Origin: Geomicrobium halophilum
Lineage (GTDB): Bacteria; Bacillota; Bacilli; Bacillales; Marinococcaceae
DNA: 64,000 nucleotides
Reading direction: 5' to 3'
Assembly: GCF_014207655.1 (NCBI RefSeq)
Contig: NZ_JACHHJ010000001.1
Location: 248,001 to 312,000 of the forward strand
Shown: positions 17,531 to 30,058 of the stretch, one piece after another
How positions within the stretch are numbered: position 1 is the first letter of the stretch
How the letters are laid out: every line of letters starts with the position of its first letter
Made by a program: the position numbers and the translations under genes
The notes under the pieces: generated by a model
What the model was told of the DNA's origin: nothing
What the model saw: only the letters and a program-made list of their open reading frames with translations
Databases searched by the model: none

Positions 17531-18298
17531 TTGCGTGCGGATGGTAGAGAAAAAAATGATGACCTTCGATCCACAGTGATTGAACCTGATTATGTAAAAC
17601 ATCCGGAGGGTTCAGTACTTATTAGTGTTGGAGATACCAAGGTCATTTGTTCAGCAAGTGTTGAGGAACGTGTGCCATCGTTTATGCGCGGACAGGGGAA
17701 AGGTTGGATCACCGCGGAATATGCGATGTTACCCCGTGCAACCGAACAACGTAATATTCGTGAGTCCTCAAAAGGAAAAGTTTCCGGACGGACGATGGAG
17801 ATTCAACGGCTGATCGGCCGTGCACTACGCTCTGTGATTGATCTTGAATCCTTTGGAGAACGTACTTTGTGGGTCGATTGTGATGTTATTCAAGCAGATG
17901 GTGGTACAAGAACAGCGGCGATTACCGGGGCTTTTGTCGCTAGTACGATGGCATTTTCGAAATTGGAAAGAGAGGGAAAGCTTAGCACGTTTCCGGTGAC
18001 AGATTATTTGGCGGCTGTTTCGGTCGGCATCGATGAAAAAGGGGAGACGTTCTTGGATTTATGTTTTGAAGAAGATTCTGCGGCAGCGGTGGACGTTAAC
18101 GTTGTCATGACAAGATCAGGACAGTTTGTGGAAATCCAGGGGACGGGTGAAGAAGCCACATTTTCCAGACAGCAATTGGACGAAATGCTTCGGTTGGCGG
18201 AAGAGGGGATTCGTAAACTGATTGCGATTCAGAAAACAGTATTGGAATCCACCATATCTGCCCTCCCTAGATCTGAAGAGGAAGTGAATGAAACATGA
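17531..18298 (+). CDS. rph: Ribonuclease PH
   Basis: A phosphate-dependent 3'-to-5' exoribonuclease that trims tRNA 3' ends. The protein has 255 residues. Family marks are [20 protein letters not shown]-type strand (about residues 20-39), [32 protein letters not shown]-type active-site arginines, and [13 protein letters not shown] with the catalytic acids. I chose TTG at 17531 (MRADGR, like MRHDGR in B. subtilis) because AGGAGG stands 8 bases upstream. An upstream TTG at 17495 would add 12 unrelated residues. The end overlaps ysnA by four bases. Confidence 0.95.
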   Translation: MRADGREKNDDLRSTVIEPDYVKHPEGSVLISVGDTKVICSASVEERVPSFMRGQGKGWITAEYAMLPRATEQRNIRESSKGKVSGRTMEIQRLIGRALRSVIDLESFGERTLWVDCDVIQADGGTRTAAITGAFVASTMAFSKLEREGKLSTFPVTDYLAAVSVGIDEKGETFLDLCFEEDSAAAVDVNVVMTRSGQFVEIQGTGEEATFSRQQLDEMLRLAEEGIRKLIAIQKTVLESTISALPRSEEEVNET

Positions 18299-18909
18299 AA
18301 AAAATCGTCCTGGCTACCCAAAACGAGGGAAAACGAAAGGAATTAGACACTCTACTATCTGGAATGGTGGACGTCCACTCTCTTAGCAACTTTCCGGATT
18401 GTCCGGACGTAGAGGAAACAGGTGAGACGTTTACAGAAAACGCTCGTTTAAAGGCTGAATTCGTCGCAAAATATACGGGCTTACCTACCTTAGCCGATGA
18501 TTCAGGTTTAGTCGTGGACGCTCTTGATGGAGCTCCTGGTGTGTACTCCGCACGCTTTGCCGGTGAAGACAAAAATGATGAGAATAACAATCATAAACTC
18601 ATGCGGTTACTGGAAGGAAAGACAGAGCAGGAACGGACAGCACGCTTTGTTTGTTCCCTCGTCTATGTAGATCCAGACGGAGTTTCCATTGACGTCTTGG
18701 GTACATGTGAAGGTCGTATCGCCCATGAACCAAAAGGGACGAACGGCTTTGGATATGATCCGCTCATGTACATACCCCATATGCAGCGAACAATGGCGGA
18801 ACTCTCGTCAGCTGAAAAAAACAGCATTAGCCACCGCAATGATGCCCTGAAAAAGATGAAAACAGAATGGGAAAAACGCGGCCTTTTATCGAAGGGGGGT
18901 CCAAAATGA
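18295..18909 (+). CDS. ysnA: dITP/XTP pyrophosphatase (HAM1/RdgB family)
   Basis: Removes non-canonical purine nucleotides (dITP, XTP) from the pool before they enter DNA. The 204 residues start with the typical [13 protein letters not shown], followed by [37 protein letters not shown] (a family signature near residue 66) and the C-terminal GFGYDPL and SHRNDAL motifs. ATGA coupling links it to both rph upstream and ysnB downstream, so the three are translated together. Confidence 0.94.
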   Translation: MKKIVLATQNEGKRKELDTLLSGMVDVHSLSNFPDCPDVEETGETFTENARLKAEFVAKYTGLPTLADDSGLVVDALDGAPGVYSARFAGEDKNDENNNHKLMRLLEGKTEQERTARFVCSLVYVDPDGVSIDVLGTCEGRIAHEPKGTNGFGYDPLMYIPHMQRTMAELSSAEKNSISHRNDALKKMKTEWEKRGLLSKGGPK

Positions 18910-19418
18910 AATGGCTCGTTGTCAGTGATACACACGGAGATCGGGAAGGATTGAAAATGCTGCGGGAGCGCCACGATGGCGATGTGAGCGCCATTTTTCA
19001 TTGTGGTGACTCTGAATTAGCAAGTGACGATCCATTACTGCAGTCTCTCTATGTGGTGACCGGTAATACGGACCTGAGAGGAGAATTTCCTGAAGAGGAA
19101 GAGATACAATGGGGCGGTGTTCGCATTTGGATGACGCATGGACATTTATATCAAGTAAAAAGTACAAATCAAGTATTACAGGATAAAGCAACCGAAAAAA
19201 ATGCCCAACTCGTCTTACACGGTCATTCTCATTTCGCAGGTGCCTATGAAAAAGACGGGATCATTTACGTGAACCCAGGAAGCCTCACCCTGCCCAAAAG
19301 GCCAAAGCAAGCAACCTATGCGATAATTACTGTGATGGATGAACAAATACAAGCTGTACGCTTTTATGAAAAAGAAAGCGGGGAAGAGATGACAGCTTTT
19401 TCACTACTAAAACACTGA
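18906..19418 (+). CDS. ysnB: Calcineurin-like phosphoesterase (YsnB/YfcE type)
   Basis: A 170-residue metallophosphoesterase of the MJ0936/YfcE type. All metal-binding motifs are present: SDTHGD, HCGDSE, VTGNTD, MTHGH and HGHSH, with the terminal NPGSLTLPK. The substrate is unknown. I chose ATG at 18906, overlapping the ysnA stop, because [12 protein letters not shown] is the usual beginning; a longer frame from 18867 runs inside ysnA. A long hairpin overlaps its stop. Confidence 0.92.
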   Translation: MKWLVVSDTHGDREGLKMLRERHDGDVSAIFHCGDSELASDDPLLQSLYVVTGNTDLRGEFPEEEEIQWGGVRIWMTHGHLYQVKSTNQVLQDKATEKNAQLVLHGHSHFAGAYEKDGIIYVNPGSLTLPKRPKQATYAIITVMDEQIQAVRFYEKESGEEMTAFSLLKH

Positions 19419-19445
19419 GAACGTTTACAGTAGGTAAACGTTCTC
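19417..19445 (+). terminator. Perfect hairpin at the end of ysnB
   Basis: GAGAACGTTTAC (19417-19428) and GTAAACGTTCTC (19434-19445) form 12 perfect pairs with a 5-base loop. No T-run follows, so it may stabilise the mRNA end rather than terminate strongly. Confidence 0.6.
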
Positions 19446-19465
19446 CTCCGCAAGAAAAATAGCTA

Positions 19466-19494
19466 TTGACGTAGGTGAAAAGATTCGCTACTAT
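19466..19494 (+). promoter_or_regulatory. Sigma-A promoter of tRNA-Arg
   Basis: TTGACG (19466-19471) and TACTAT (19489-19494) are spaced 17 bases and end 15 bases before the mature tRNA. Confidence 0.75.
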
Positions 19495-19509
19495 AGAGAT
19501 TGTCGTTAT

Positions 19510-19586
19510 GTCCCAGTAGCTCAGCTGGATAGAGCAACAGCCTTCTAAGCTGTAGGCCGCAGGTTCGAATCCTGCCTGGGACGCCA
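19510..19586 (+). tRNA. tRNA-Arg (TCT)
   Basis: A complete 77-base cloverleaf. Acceptor GTCCCAG (19510-19516) pairs with CTGGGAC (19576-19582), the discriminator is G and CCA is encoded. The anticodon stem ACAGC/GCTGT encloses loop CTTCTAA, giving anticodon TCT that reads AGA arginine codons. The T-arm has GGTTCGAATCC. It has its own promoter and a downstream AT-rich hairpin. Confidence 0.97.
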
Positions 19587-19660
19587 TTTACAAAAGTTAA
19601 ACATCTCGTTTTGGGGCAGTAGTTTATGTATACCCCTATTTGATGAAAAATAGTACATAA

Positions 19661-19694
19661 AAAAAGAGGCGGAAATTTCATTCGGTCTCTTTTT
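19661..19694. terminator. AT-rich hairpin after tRNA-Arg
   Basis: AAAAAGAG (19661-19668) can pair with CTCTTTTT (19687-19694) and a T-run follows on the + strand. It sits between the tRNA and a convergent minus-strand frame and could end both. Confidence 0.5.
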
Positions 19695-19729
19695 TATGGT
19701 TAAAAAACTTCTACCGCCAAATAGCGAGG

Positions 19730-20104
19730 TTAATAAGCTTTTTCCTTCTGTTGCATTCCAGCTTGTTGGCTCCCGGGATTAGGTTTAGCCCCTGAATAGG
19801 TTTGAACCATTCTTTGTAACTCATGGTGAGCTTCTCTGACTTTAAGAGTTTGATCGAGAATTTGTTGAAAGCCTTCAATTTCTTTATCAGAAGCATTTAG
19901 GATGGACTTAGGCATACCTTCAGCGATTTGTTTTAAGGACAGTTCTTTGTTCACAAAAAACGCAACCTTTCTAATGTGGTTTGATGAATGAGTGACCTCT
20001 CTTATATAAGTTTTCGATTGAATAGTCATTTTCCTGCAAAAAACATTCATAATATTTTCAACAATAATCTGCAGGTTTCGATTTTTTAATGCTGGATCGA
20101 CCAT
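19730..20104 (-). CDS. Unknown protein, 124 residues
   Basis: A minus-strand frame with no recognised family. It has no competing coding frame opposite it and a plausible composition: a helical N-terminal half (ALKNRNLQIIVENIMNVF), a central SLKQIAEGMPKSILNASDKE, a helical region rich in Glu and Gln, and a polar tail SGAKPNPGSQQAGMQQKEKAY-like ending (residues 103-124) that resembles spore-coat F-type tails. No good ribosome binding site precedes ATG 20104. In B. subtilis ysnD-ysnF occupy this interval. It may be a spore protein, but that is only an inference from composition. Confidence 0.45.
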   Translation of the reverse strand: MVDPALKNRNLQIIVENIMNVFCRKMTIQSKTYIREVTHSSNHIRKVAFFVNKELSLKQIAEGMPKSILNASDKEIEGFQQILDQTLKVREAHHELQRMVQTYSGAKPNPGSQQAGMQQKEKAY

Positions 20105-20252
20105 TGATTACGCGTGAAATGAGCATGAGTCTTAATTTTCGATTTTTCAGAGCTATACTTAACTTCATACCTGAGCTTCAATTACCTTAGCCTGAAATTT
20201 TCCGTATTTACGTAAAAAATTATGTAATGTCAAATTATTTTATAGAAAACGG

Positions 20253-20281
20253 TTGACCATAGCAAAAAAACGGCGTATTAT
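20253..20281 (+). promoter_or_regulatory. Sigma-A promoter of ilvE
   Basis: TTGACC (20253-20258) and TATTAT (20276-20281) with a 17-base spacer. The leader to the ATG is about 117 bases and begins with a small hairpin CGACA/TGTCG. No T-box motif lies in this leader. Confidence 0.8.
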
Positions 20282-20404
20282 AAACGACATACACTTTTTG
20301 TCGCTCAGGGGGGAACATTTGGCCACTCCATGCGCACAAATAAGCAGAAGTGACATCTGTTTATTATAGCATTAAGCAGGATCATGAGGCGGGGTGAGAA
20401 GATA

Positions 20405-21310
20405 ATGGCAGAAGAAGATCAATGGATTTTTTTAAGCGGTGAGTTTGTGAGGAAAGAGGATGCCAAAATCTCCGTATATGATCATGGTTTTCTATATGGA
20501 GATGGCGTATTTGAAGGTATACGTGCATATGATGGAGTTCTATACAAGTTAGACGAACACCTTCTCCGTCTTTATGAATCTGCCAAATCAATTATGCTTG
20601 ATATTCCCTATGATGTTGTAGAGATGAGGGAATTAGTTGTTGATACAGTACGCAAAAATGATCTAAGAGACGCTTACGTACGTCTCGTGGTTTCAAGAGG
20701 TGTAGGTAATCTTGGGTTGGATCCAAATAGCTGTAGCACGGCTCAAGTCGTTATCATTGCAGAAGAATTAGCGCTTTTTCCTAAGGAACTTTATGAAACT
20801 GGTCTCGAAATTGTTAGTGTGGCGACAAGACGTAATCGTCCGGATGTGTTAAGCCCGAAAGTAAAGTCACTTAATTATTTGAACAATATCCTTGTAAAAA
20901 TTGAGGCTAACCTTGCTGGCGTACCAGAGGCTCTCATGATGAATAATGAAGGATTTGTGGCTGAAGGATCAGGCGATAATATTTTCCTTGTAAAGAATAA
21001 AACCCTTTATACACCGCCCGGTTATGTTGGTGCTTTGGAAGGTATTACACGTCAGGCGATCATCGAATTGGCCGAAGAAGAAGGATACGTGATTAAACAA
21101 GAACCTTTTACGCGTCATGATGTTTATGTCGCTGATGAAGTTTTTCTCACTGGCACTGCAGCCGAAGTCATAGCCGTTGTAAAAGTGGATGGACGCGTCA
21201 TCAATGACGGAAAGCCAGGGCCGGAGACGGAATATATTACAGAACGCTTTCGAGATAAGGTAAAAACCGATGGAACATCAGTCTATGGGGAAGAGATAGA
21301 GGTTGGTTAA
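20405..21310 (+). CDS. ilvE: Branched-chain amino-acid aminotransferase
   Basis: A fold-type IV PLP enzyme that makes Val, Leu and Ile from their keto acids. The 301 residues carry DHGFLYGDGVFEGIRAY near the N-terminus, the PLP lysine in KSLNYLNNIL, the cofactor-binding EGSGDNIF and the FLTGTAAEV phosphate loop. I chose ATG at 20405 because GGGGTGA lies 7 bases upstream; an ATG at 20384 is in frame but precedes that site. It lies directly upstream of the ilv-leu operon yet has a separate promoter. Confidence 0.92.
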   Translation: MAEEDQWIFLSGEFVRKEDAKISVYDHGFLYGDGVFEGIRAYDGVLYKLDEHLLRLYESAKSIMLDIPYDVVEMRELVVDTVRKNDLRDAYVRLVVSRGVGNLGLDPNSCSTAQVVIIAEELALFPKELYETGLEIVSVATRRNRPDVLSPKVKSLNYLNNILVKIEANLAGVPEALMMNNEGFVAEGSGDNIFLVKNKTLYTPPGYVGALEGITRQAIIELAEEEGYVIKQEPFTRHDVYVADEVFLTGTAAEVIAVVKVDGRVINDGKPGPETEYITERFRDKVKTDGTSVYGEEIEVG

Positions 21311-21319
21311 AAAATACTA

Positions 21320-21347
21320 TTGCATTTATAAGAAATATCGGTAAAAT
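21320..21347 (+). promoter_or_regulatory. Promoter of the ilv-leu operon
   Basis: TTGCAT (21320-21325) and TAAAAT (21342-21347), 16-base spacer, just upstream of the T-box leader and ten bases after the ilvE stop. Confidence 0.6.
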
Positions 21348-21399
21348 AAGAATAAATATTAACGAAAGCAATAGTAGTGAGCATAAGGAAATAATGGTA

Positions 21400-21686
21400 A
21401 AACGTAGAAGAGGATAAGTATTCAGGAAGTTCTCACTTTACAGAGAGCCGCGGAGGCTGAGAAGCGGTGGTGCCCTTTCTGAGGAACTCCCCTCTGAGTG
21501 CTGGGATGAACGTATGACTAGTAGTTTCAGCCGGCCTGGTTTACCTCATCAGGTCGTTAGCCAATAGACGCGGATGTAGCGTCGTGAGCTGCATAGCGAA
21601 AGCTATGTGGGAATGAAGGGTGGTACCGCGGAAAGTCTTTTCGCCCCTTTGACCTTACGGGTCATTGTGGCGAGAAGGCTTTTTTA
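21400..21686 (+). ncRNA. T-box leader, leucine specifier, of ilvB-leuD
   Basis: A tRNA-sensing transcription attenuator. The T-box sequence AAGGGTGGTACCGCG-type core lies at 21616-21630. The specifier follows the usual GAA at 21484-21486 and reads CTC (21487-21489), i.e. leucine, the same codon as in the B. subtilis ilv-leu leader. An AGAGAG motif lies at about 21440. The terminator stem GTCTTTTCGCC with GGCGAGAAGGC and a T-run covers 21634-21686. Uncharged tRNA-Leu would switch on the operon. Confidence 0.93.
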
Positions 21687-21721
21687 TTAGCTAAGAAAAA
21701 TTACAATAAGGAGGAGGAGAG

Positions 21722-23448
21722 ATGGGCTTGAACGTTAAGGCGCAATCAGAAAATAAAGAGAAAAATTCGGAAGCCCCACAGATGAATGGAAGTCAAATCG
21801 TTTTACGTTCCCTTGCGGAAGAAAATGTTGAGATGATCTTTGGCTACCCGGGCGGCGCAATCTTGCCAACATATGATGAGATCTACAAAATGGGGATTCG
21901 TCACATTCTTGCCCGTCATGAACAAGGGGCCATCCATGCTGCGGAAGGATATGCGCGGGTTTCGGGAAAGCCAGGCGTTTGTATCGTTACCTCAGGTCCG
22001 GGAGCAACAAACGTTGTGACGGGAATCGCTGACGCCATGATTGATTCATTACCACTTATTGTTATTACCGGCCAAGTTGCAACAAATGTTATTGGAACGG
22101 ATGCCTTCCAGGAAGCGGATGTAGTCGGTGTGACTATGCCGATTACCAAACACAATTTCCAGTTGCGGGATGTACGGGATATCCCTCGGGTTATGAAGGA
22201 AGCCTTTCATATTGCTACAAGTGGTAGACCAGGGCCGGTACTCATTGATCTCCCAAAGGATGTTTCAACAGCTTTAGGGGAGTTCACTTACCCTAAGGAA
22301 GTAAATATGCCCGGCTATCAACCAACGATCCACCCTAACCGTTTGCAGCTGAAAAAGTTAAGCAATGCTATTCAGCAGGCGAAAAAACCAGTCATTCTCG
22401 CAGGGGCAGGTATCCTTCATGCTGAAGCCTCGGAAGAATTACTTTCGTACGCGGCCGAGCATCAGATTCCGGTAACCAATACGCTTTTGGGGTTAGGCTC
22501 TTTCCCGGGGGATCATCCATTGTTCCTTGGGATGGCCGGCATGCATGGTTTATACGCAGCTAACATGGCCCTTCACGAATGTGATTTGCTCATTAACATC
22601 GGTGCACGTTTTGATGATCGTCTTACAGGAAACTTGGATCATTTTGCCCCTCAAGCTGAAATCTCGCATATCGATATAGATCCTGCGGAAATTGGAAAAA
22701 ATATCGAAACTTCAATTCCTGTCGTCGCTGATGCAAAAGAAGCATTAAAAGGCCTGTTGAATTTGCAAAAAGAGCCGGTTGATTATGATGAATGGCACAA
22801 CCATCTTCAGCTCTACAGTAAAGATTATCCCCTTTGGTATCAAGAGGATGGAGAAACGTTAAAGCCTCAAGCTTTACTGGAAATGATTTATGAAGAAACA
22901 AAAGGAGAGGCGATCGTTACAACCGATGTTGGTCAGCATCAAATGTGGGTAGCCCAATATTATTCCTTTGCCAAACCTAATCGATGGGTAACATCCGGCG
23001 GTCTAGGGACGATGGGATTTGGATTCCCTGCTGCCATTGGTGCACAATTCGCTGAACCTGACCGAGATGTCGTTGCTGTTATTGGCGATGCGGGTTTTCA
23101 AATGACATTACAAGAAATGTCCATTTTACAAGAGCTAAATCTTCCCGTAAAAATTGTCCTTGTAAATAACGCTTCTCTAGGAATGGTACGGCAATGGCAA
23201 GAGCTTTTCTACGAGGAACGCTATTCGTATTCCCTTTTCCCCACTCAGCCGGATTTCTTAAAACTTGCTGAAGCATATAATATCTCGGCATACAAAATTA
23301 CAGATCCGGAAAAAGCTCGAGAGGTGTTTAGAAAGGGGCTAAATGAGAATGGTCCGGTACTTTTCGATTTCCGTGTTACGGCTGATGAGAATGTGTATCC
23401 AATGATTGCACCAGGCAAAGGACATCAAGAAATGGAGGGGATCCGACC

Positions 23449-23452
<4 letters not shown>
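21722..23452 (+). CDS. ilvB: Acetolactate synthase large subunit
   Basis: The thiamine-diphosphate enzyme that starts valine and leucine synthesis (two pyruvate to acetolactate) and the parallel isoleucine step. The 576 residues have the TPP-activating Glu in [27 protein letters not shown], the FAD-binding middle domain and the TPP/Mg segment [12 protein letters not shown]...[14 protein letters not shown] (residues about 456-500). The usual GDG is GDA here, as in fungal enzymes. AAGGAGGAGG precedes the ATG. It is the first gene after the leucine T-box and overlaps ilvH by four bases. Confidence 0.96.
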
Positions 23453-26543
<3,091 letters not shown>

Positions 26544-26558
26544 TAAGGATCGATGTAT

Positions 26559-27635
26559 ATGACACAAAAAACGATTACCGTACTTCCGGGGGACGGTATT
26601 GGTCCCGAAGTTACCACAGCAGCGATTGAAGTACTTGAACGGATCGCTCAAAAGTTTCACCATAAATTTTCTTTCCAAGAAGGGTACATTGGTGGGAGTG
26701 CCATTGACGCCAAAGGTGAACCCTTACCAGAGGAAACAAAAGAGATGAGTGCAAAAAGTGACGGAATATTACTAGGCGCTGTAGGTGGTCCTGATTGGGA
26801 TCACCTTCCTGGTGCCAAACGTCCGGAAAAAGGACTGCTTGAAATCAGAAAGTCTTTAGATCTATACGCGAACTTACGCCCAGTTAAGGCTTATTCATCT
26901 TTGGTTGGAGCATCGCCATTAAAACGAGAAAAAGTCGAAGAAGTTGATTTTCTTATTGTAAGAGAGCTCACAGGCGGGCTTTATTTTGGAGAGCCACGTA
27001 AACGTGAAGAGGTGAATGGCGAAGAGCAGGCAGTTGATACTCTCGTATATAAGAAGTCGGAAATCAGACGCATCGTAAAACGGGCATTCGAAGCTGCACA
27101 ATTACGCAAAGGAAAAGTCGTTTCTGTTGATAAAGCCAATGTGCTGGAATCAAGTAGATTATGGCGCGAAACTGTTGATGAGTGTAAAACGGATTACTCG
27201 AATGTTGAACTCGATCATATGCTCGTCGACAATGCGGCTATGCAACTCATCTCACAACCTGATGCATTCGATGTCATTGTAACAGAGAATATGTTCGGAG
27301 ATATTCTGAGCGATGAAGCTTCTATGCTTACAGGTTCATTAGGTCTGTTGCCTTCCGCAAGTCTAGGTGCAACTGGGGTGGGTCTTTATGAGCCAGTGCA
27401 CGGCTCTGCTCCGGACATTGCAGGTAAAAATCTTGCGAATCCATTGGCAGCCATTGCCTCATCGGCGATGATGCTGAAGTATGGATTCCAATTAGAAAAA
27501 GAAGCGGCACGGGTAGAGGAAGCCATCGAGAAAGTATTAGGAGACGGTTATCGAACGGCAGATATTGCACAGGATTCAACAGGAGTGGTGACTACGACGG
27601 AAATGACGGAAGCTGTCATAAAAGCACTTGAATAA
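26559..27635 (+). CDS. leuB: 3-isopropylmalate dehydrogenase
   Basis: Oxidises and decarboxylates 3-isopropylmalate with NAD. The 358 residues begin [13 protein letters not shown] and contain [11 protein letters not shown], the [13 protein letters not shown] substrate loop, the [19 protein letters not shown] metal site and the C-terminal [12 protein letters not shown] cofactor loop. I preferred ATG 26559 over 26553, since AAGGA at 26545-26549 is 9 bases from it. In B. subtilis the gene order is the same. Confidence 0.95.
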   Translation: MTQKTITVLPGDGIGPEVTTAAIEVLERIAQKFHHKFSFQEGYIGGSAIDAKGEPLPEETKEMSAKSDGILLGAVGGPDWDHLPGAKRPEKGLLEIRKSLDLYANLRPVKAYSSLVGASPLKREKVEEVDFLIVRELTGGLYFGEPRKREEVNGEEQAVDTLVYKKSEIRRIVKRAFEAAQLRKGKVVSVDKANVLESSRLWRETVDECKTDYSNVELDHMLVDNAAMQLISQPDAFDVIVTENMFGDILSDEASMLTGSLGLLPSASLGATGVGLYEPVHGSAPDIAGKNLANPLAAIASSAMMLKYGFQLEKEAARVEEAIEKVLGDGYRTADIAQDSTGVVTTTEMTEAVIKALE

Positions 27636-27648
27636 GGAGGGGGACAGG

Positions 27649-29061
27649 ATGGGGAAAACGATTATTGAAAAAATTTGGGATCGCCATAAAGTTTATCAGG
27701 AAGAAGCCAAACCGGATTTATTGTATATCGACCTTCATTTAGTACATGAAGTCACCTCCCCACAAGCATTTGAAGGCTTGAGATTAGCTGGACGAGACGT
27801 GCGGCGGCCCGACTTGACATATGCAACGATGGATCACAACATTCCTACCAAAGATCGCTGGTCGATTACGGATCAAATTGCAAAAAAACAAATCGACGTT
27901 CTTGTCGATAACTGTAACGAATTCGGTGTGGAACTTGCAGGCCTTGATAGTCCGAACAACGGAATTGTTCATATCATAGGCCCAGAGCTAGGCTTAACCC
28001 AACCAGGAAAAACCATTGTGTGTGGGGATAGTCATACGTCCACGCATGGTGCTTTCGGTGCACTGGCTTTTGGAATTGGAACGAGTGAGGTCGAACATGT
28101 GCTGGCCACTCAAAGCTTATGGCAAAACCGCCCGAAAACGATGGAAGTTAAAATCGACGGCAGGCTGTCTTCAGGGGTGAGTGCCAAGGATATTATCCTC
28201 GCGTTAATTGCTAAGTACGGCGTTAATTTCGGAACCGGTCACGTTGTAGAGTACCGGGGAGAAGCGATTCGCGGGTTAACAATGGAAGAGCGAATGACAA
28301 TTTGCAATATGTCGATTGAAGGTGGTGCTCGTGCCGGATTGATTAGCCCGGACCAAGTCACTTTCGATTACTTGGAAGGGCGCCCTAATGTTCCACAAGG
28401 TGAAGCCTATCAGGCACAGGTGGAAGAATGGAAGCAATTAGCTACCGATGAGGATGCGGCTTTTGACAGTACTTTAACTTTGGATGCCTCAGAAGTAAAA
28501 CCAATGGTCACATGGGGAACAAACCCTGGGCAAGGTGTGGCCATTGACGGGACTGTACCGGCACCTGAAGAAGGGAAGACAGAAACAGAACAAAGGGCGA
28601 TCAGGCAGTCATTAGATTATATGGGGTTAACGCCGGGGACGAAAATGGAAGACATTCAAATCCAGCACGTCTTTCTCGGCTCTTGTACGAATGCACGACT
28701 CAGTGATTTACGCGAAGCCGCTCGTTATTTAATAGGAAAAAAAGTAGCCAAAGGCGTGCGTGCGATGGTAGTACCGGGCTCAATGAAAGTAAAGCGCCAA
28801 GCTGAGGAAGAAGGACTGTCTAAGGTATTTATCGATGCTGGGTTTGACTGGCGGGATGCAGGCTGCAGTATGTGCTTAGGCATGAACCCTGATCAGGTGC
28901 CTGAAGGAGAACGCTGTGCTTCAACGTCGAACCGCAATTTTGAAGGTCGTCAAGGGAAAGGCGCTCGCACTCATTTAATGAGCCCGGTTATGGCTGCTGC
29001 GGCGGCAGTACATGGACGATTTGTTGATGTGCGGGAGTTAGATGTAACGACACAAGCTTAA
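27649..29061 (+). CDS. leuC: 3-isopropylmalate dehydratase large subunit
   Basis: The iron-sulfur subunit of isopropylmalate isomerase, aconitase family, about 470 residues. The [4Fe-4S] cysteines lie in [12 protein letters not shown] and in [11 protein letters not shown]; the [14 protein letters not shown] and [11 protein letters not shown] segments form the active site. ATG 27649 follows AAGGAGGGGG at a good distance; an upstream in-frame start at 27628 lies within leuB. It works with LeuD, 13 bases downstream. Confidence 0.96.
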   Translation: MGKTIIEKIWDRHKVYQEEAKPDLLYIDLHLVHEVTSPQAFEGLRLAGRDVRRPDLTYATMDHNIPTKDRWSITDQIAKKQIDVLVDNCNEFGVELAGLDSPNNGIVHIIGPELGLTQPGKTIVCGDSHTSTHGAFGALAFGIGTSEVEHVLATQSLWQNRPKTMEVKIDGRLSSGVSAKDIILALIAKYGVNFGTGHVVEYRGEAIRGLTMEERMTICNMSIEGGARAGLISPDQVTFDYLEGRPNVPQGEAYQAQVEEWKQLATDEDAAFDSTLTLDASEVKPMVTWGTNPGQGVAIDGTVPAPEEGKTETEQRAIRQSLDYMGLTPGTKMEDIQIQHVFLGSCTNARLSDLREAARYLIGKKVAKGVRAMVVPGSMKVKRQAEEEGLSKVFIDAGFDWRDAGCSMCLGMNPDQVPEGERCASTSNRNFEGRQGKGARTHLMSPVMAAAAAVHGRFVDVRELDVTTQA

Positions 29062-29074
29062 GAAGGTGATAGGG

Positions 29075-29656
29075 ATGGAAGCGTTTCGCGAACACCGAGG
29101 GAGTGTAGCCTCCCTCCCTTATGTAAACGTAGATACGGATCAAATTATTCCGAAGCAATTTTTGAAAAGAGTCGAGCGAACAGGGTTTGGTCAATTTCTT
29201 TTCTACAACTGGCGGTTTCTAGATGGTGACTCCAAAAATCCAGATTTTCCCTTGAATCAGCCGCATATGGAGGGCGCCTCGATTTTAATCAGTGATCATA
29301 ATTTTGGTTGCGGTTCTTCACGCGAGCATGCGGCTTGGGCACTACAGGATTATGGTTTTAAAGTAATCATTGCCCCGAGTTTTGGTGATATCTTTTACAA
29401 TAATAGCTTCAAAAATGGATTATTACCTCTCCGTATGCCTGAGGACATTGTCCATTCTTGGTTGGAAAAGGGGAAGGAATCAACATTTCAACTAAGGGTC
29501 AATCTGGAAGAACAAACCATCGAAGATGAAGAAGGTGCTCATCATTCCTTTGATATCGACCCATACTGGAAAAATATGCTGATATATGGCTTGGATGAAA
29601 TTGGAATCACACTTCAGTATGAGGATTATTTAAAAGAATACGAAGCTGCAAAATAA
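29075..29656 (+). CDS. leuD: 3-isopropylmalate dehydratase small subunit
   Basis: The swivel subunit of the isomerase, 193 residues. It begins with a variant of the usual VNVDTDQIIPKQFLK and includes NFGCGSSREHAAWAL, the substrate-binding loop, and APSFGDIFYNN. ATG 29075 with AGAAGGTGAT upstream is preferred to the GTG at 29066, which lies inside that site. It is the last gene of the ilv-leu operon and is followed at once by a strong terminator. Confidence 0.95.
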   Translation: MEAFREHRGSVASLPYVNVDTDQIIPKQFLKRVERTGFGQFLFYNWRFLDGDSKNPDFPLNQPHMEGASILISDHNFGCGSSREHAAWALQDYGFKVIIAPSFGDIFYNNSFKNGLLPLRMPEDIVHSWLEKGKESTFQLRVNLEEQTIEDEEGAHHSFDIDPYWKNMLIYGLDEIGITLQYEDYLKEYEAAK

Positions 29657-29657
29657 C

Positions 29658-29687
29658 AAAAATACGCCTATGAGGGGCGTATTTTTT
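29658..29687 (+). terminator. Terminator after leuD
   Basis: AAAAATACGCC (29658-29668) pairs with GGCGTATTTTT (29676-29686), 7-base loop, with T-run. It ends the ilv-leu operon. Confidence 0.93.
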
Positions 29688-29813
29688 ATCTAAGACACTA
29701 TATTCTTAATATGGGCTTCATCTCATCGATGAAAAAGAAAAAAGGTTGATACATTTGACGGTAAAAGATAAAATGACGGAGGGTTTGGGAAGTATACTTA
29801 TATGAGTATTAAA

Positions 29814-30029
29814 GAGGACGGGCAAAAGTCCAGGGAAATTCATCGAAAAAGATAAAACATTTTTTCGTCATGGGAATTTCTTTTGTTATGGCTTGTTTCA
29901 CTTAGCTCCTTGAAAAAGCAAAGCCAGTTTGCTTGCGTGAGGCGTCTATGCTCACGAAGTGACAAGTTGTGTACTCGAAGGCTACATTGGCTCGAATGAT
30001 TCAGCTCTTTTTGTCCTCCTTTTTGAATA
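29814..30029 (-). repeat. Dispersed intergenic element, copy D
   Basis: Read on the minus strand, the left end GTATTCAAAAAGGAGGACAA (30030 down to 30011) matches copy A and the right end shows AAAAGTCC and GAGGA (29814-29832) in degenerate form. Its interior resembles copy C (TGAGG, TATGCT, GTGT blocks). It fills most of the 405-base gap between leuD and the transporter, stopping about 30 bases before the latter. Confidence 0.7.
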
Positions 30030-30058
30030 CAATTTAATGGAAGAAAGAAGGTGAGGTT

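Noticed and set aside
20200-20215. CodY-like site upstream of ilvE
   Set aside because: AATTTTC occurs, but the second half GAAAATT is missing; too many mismatches to call.
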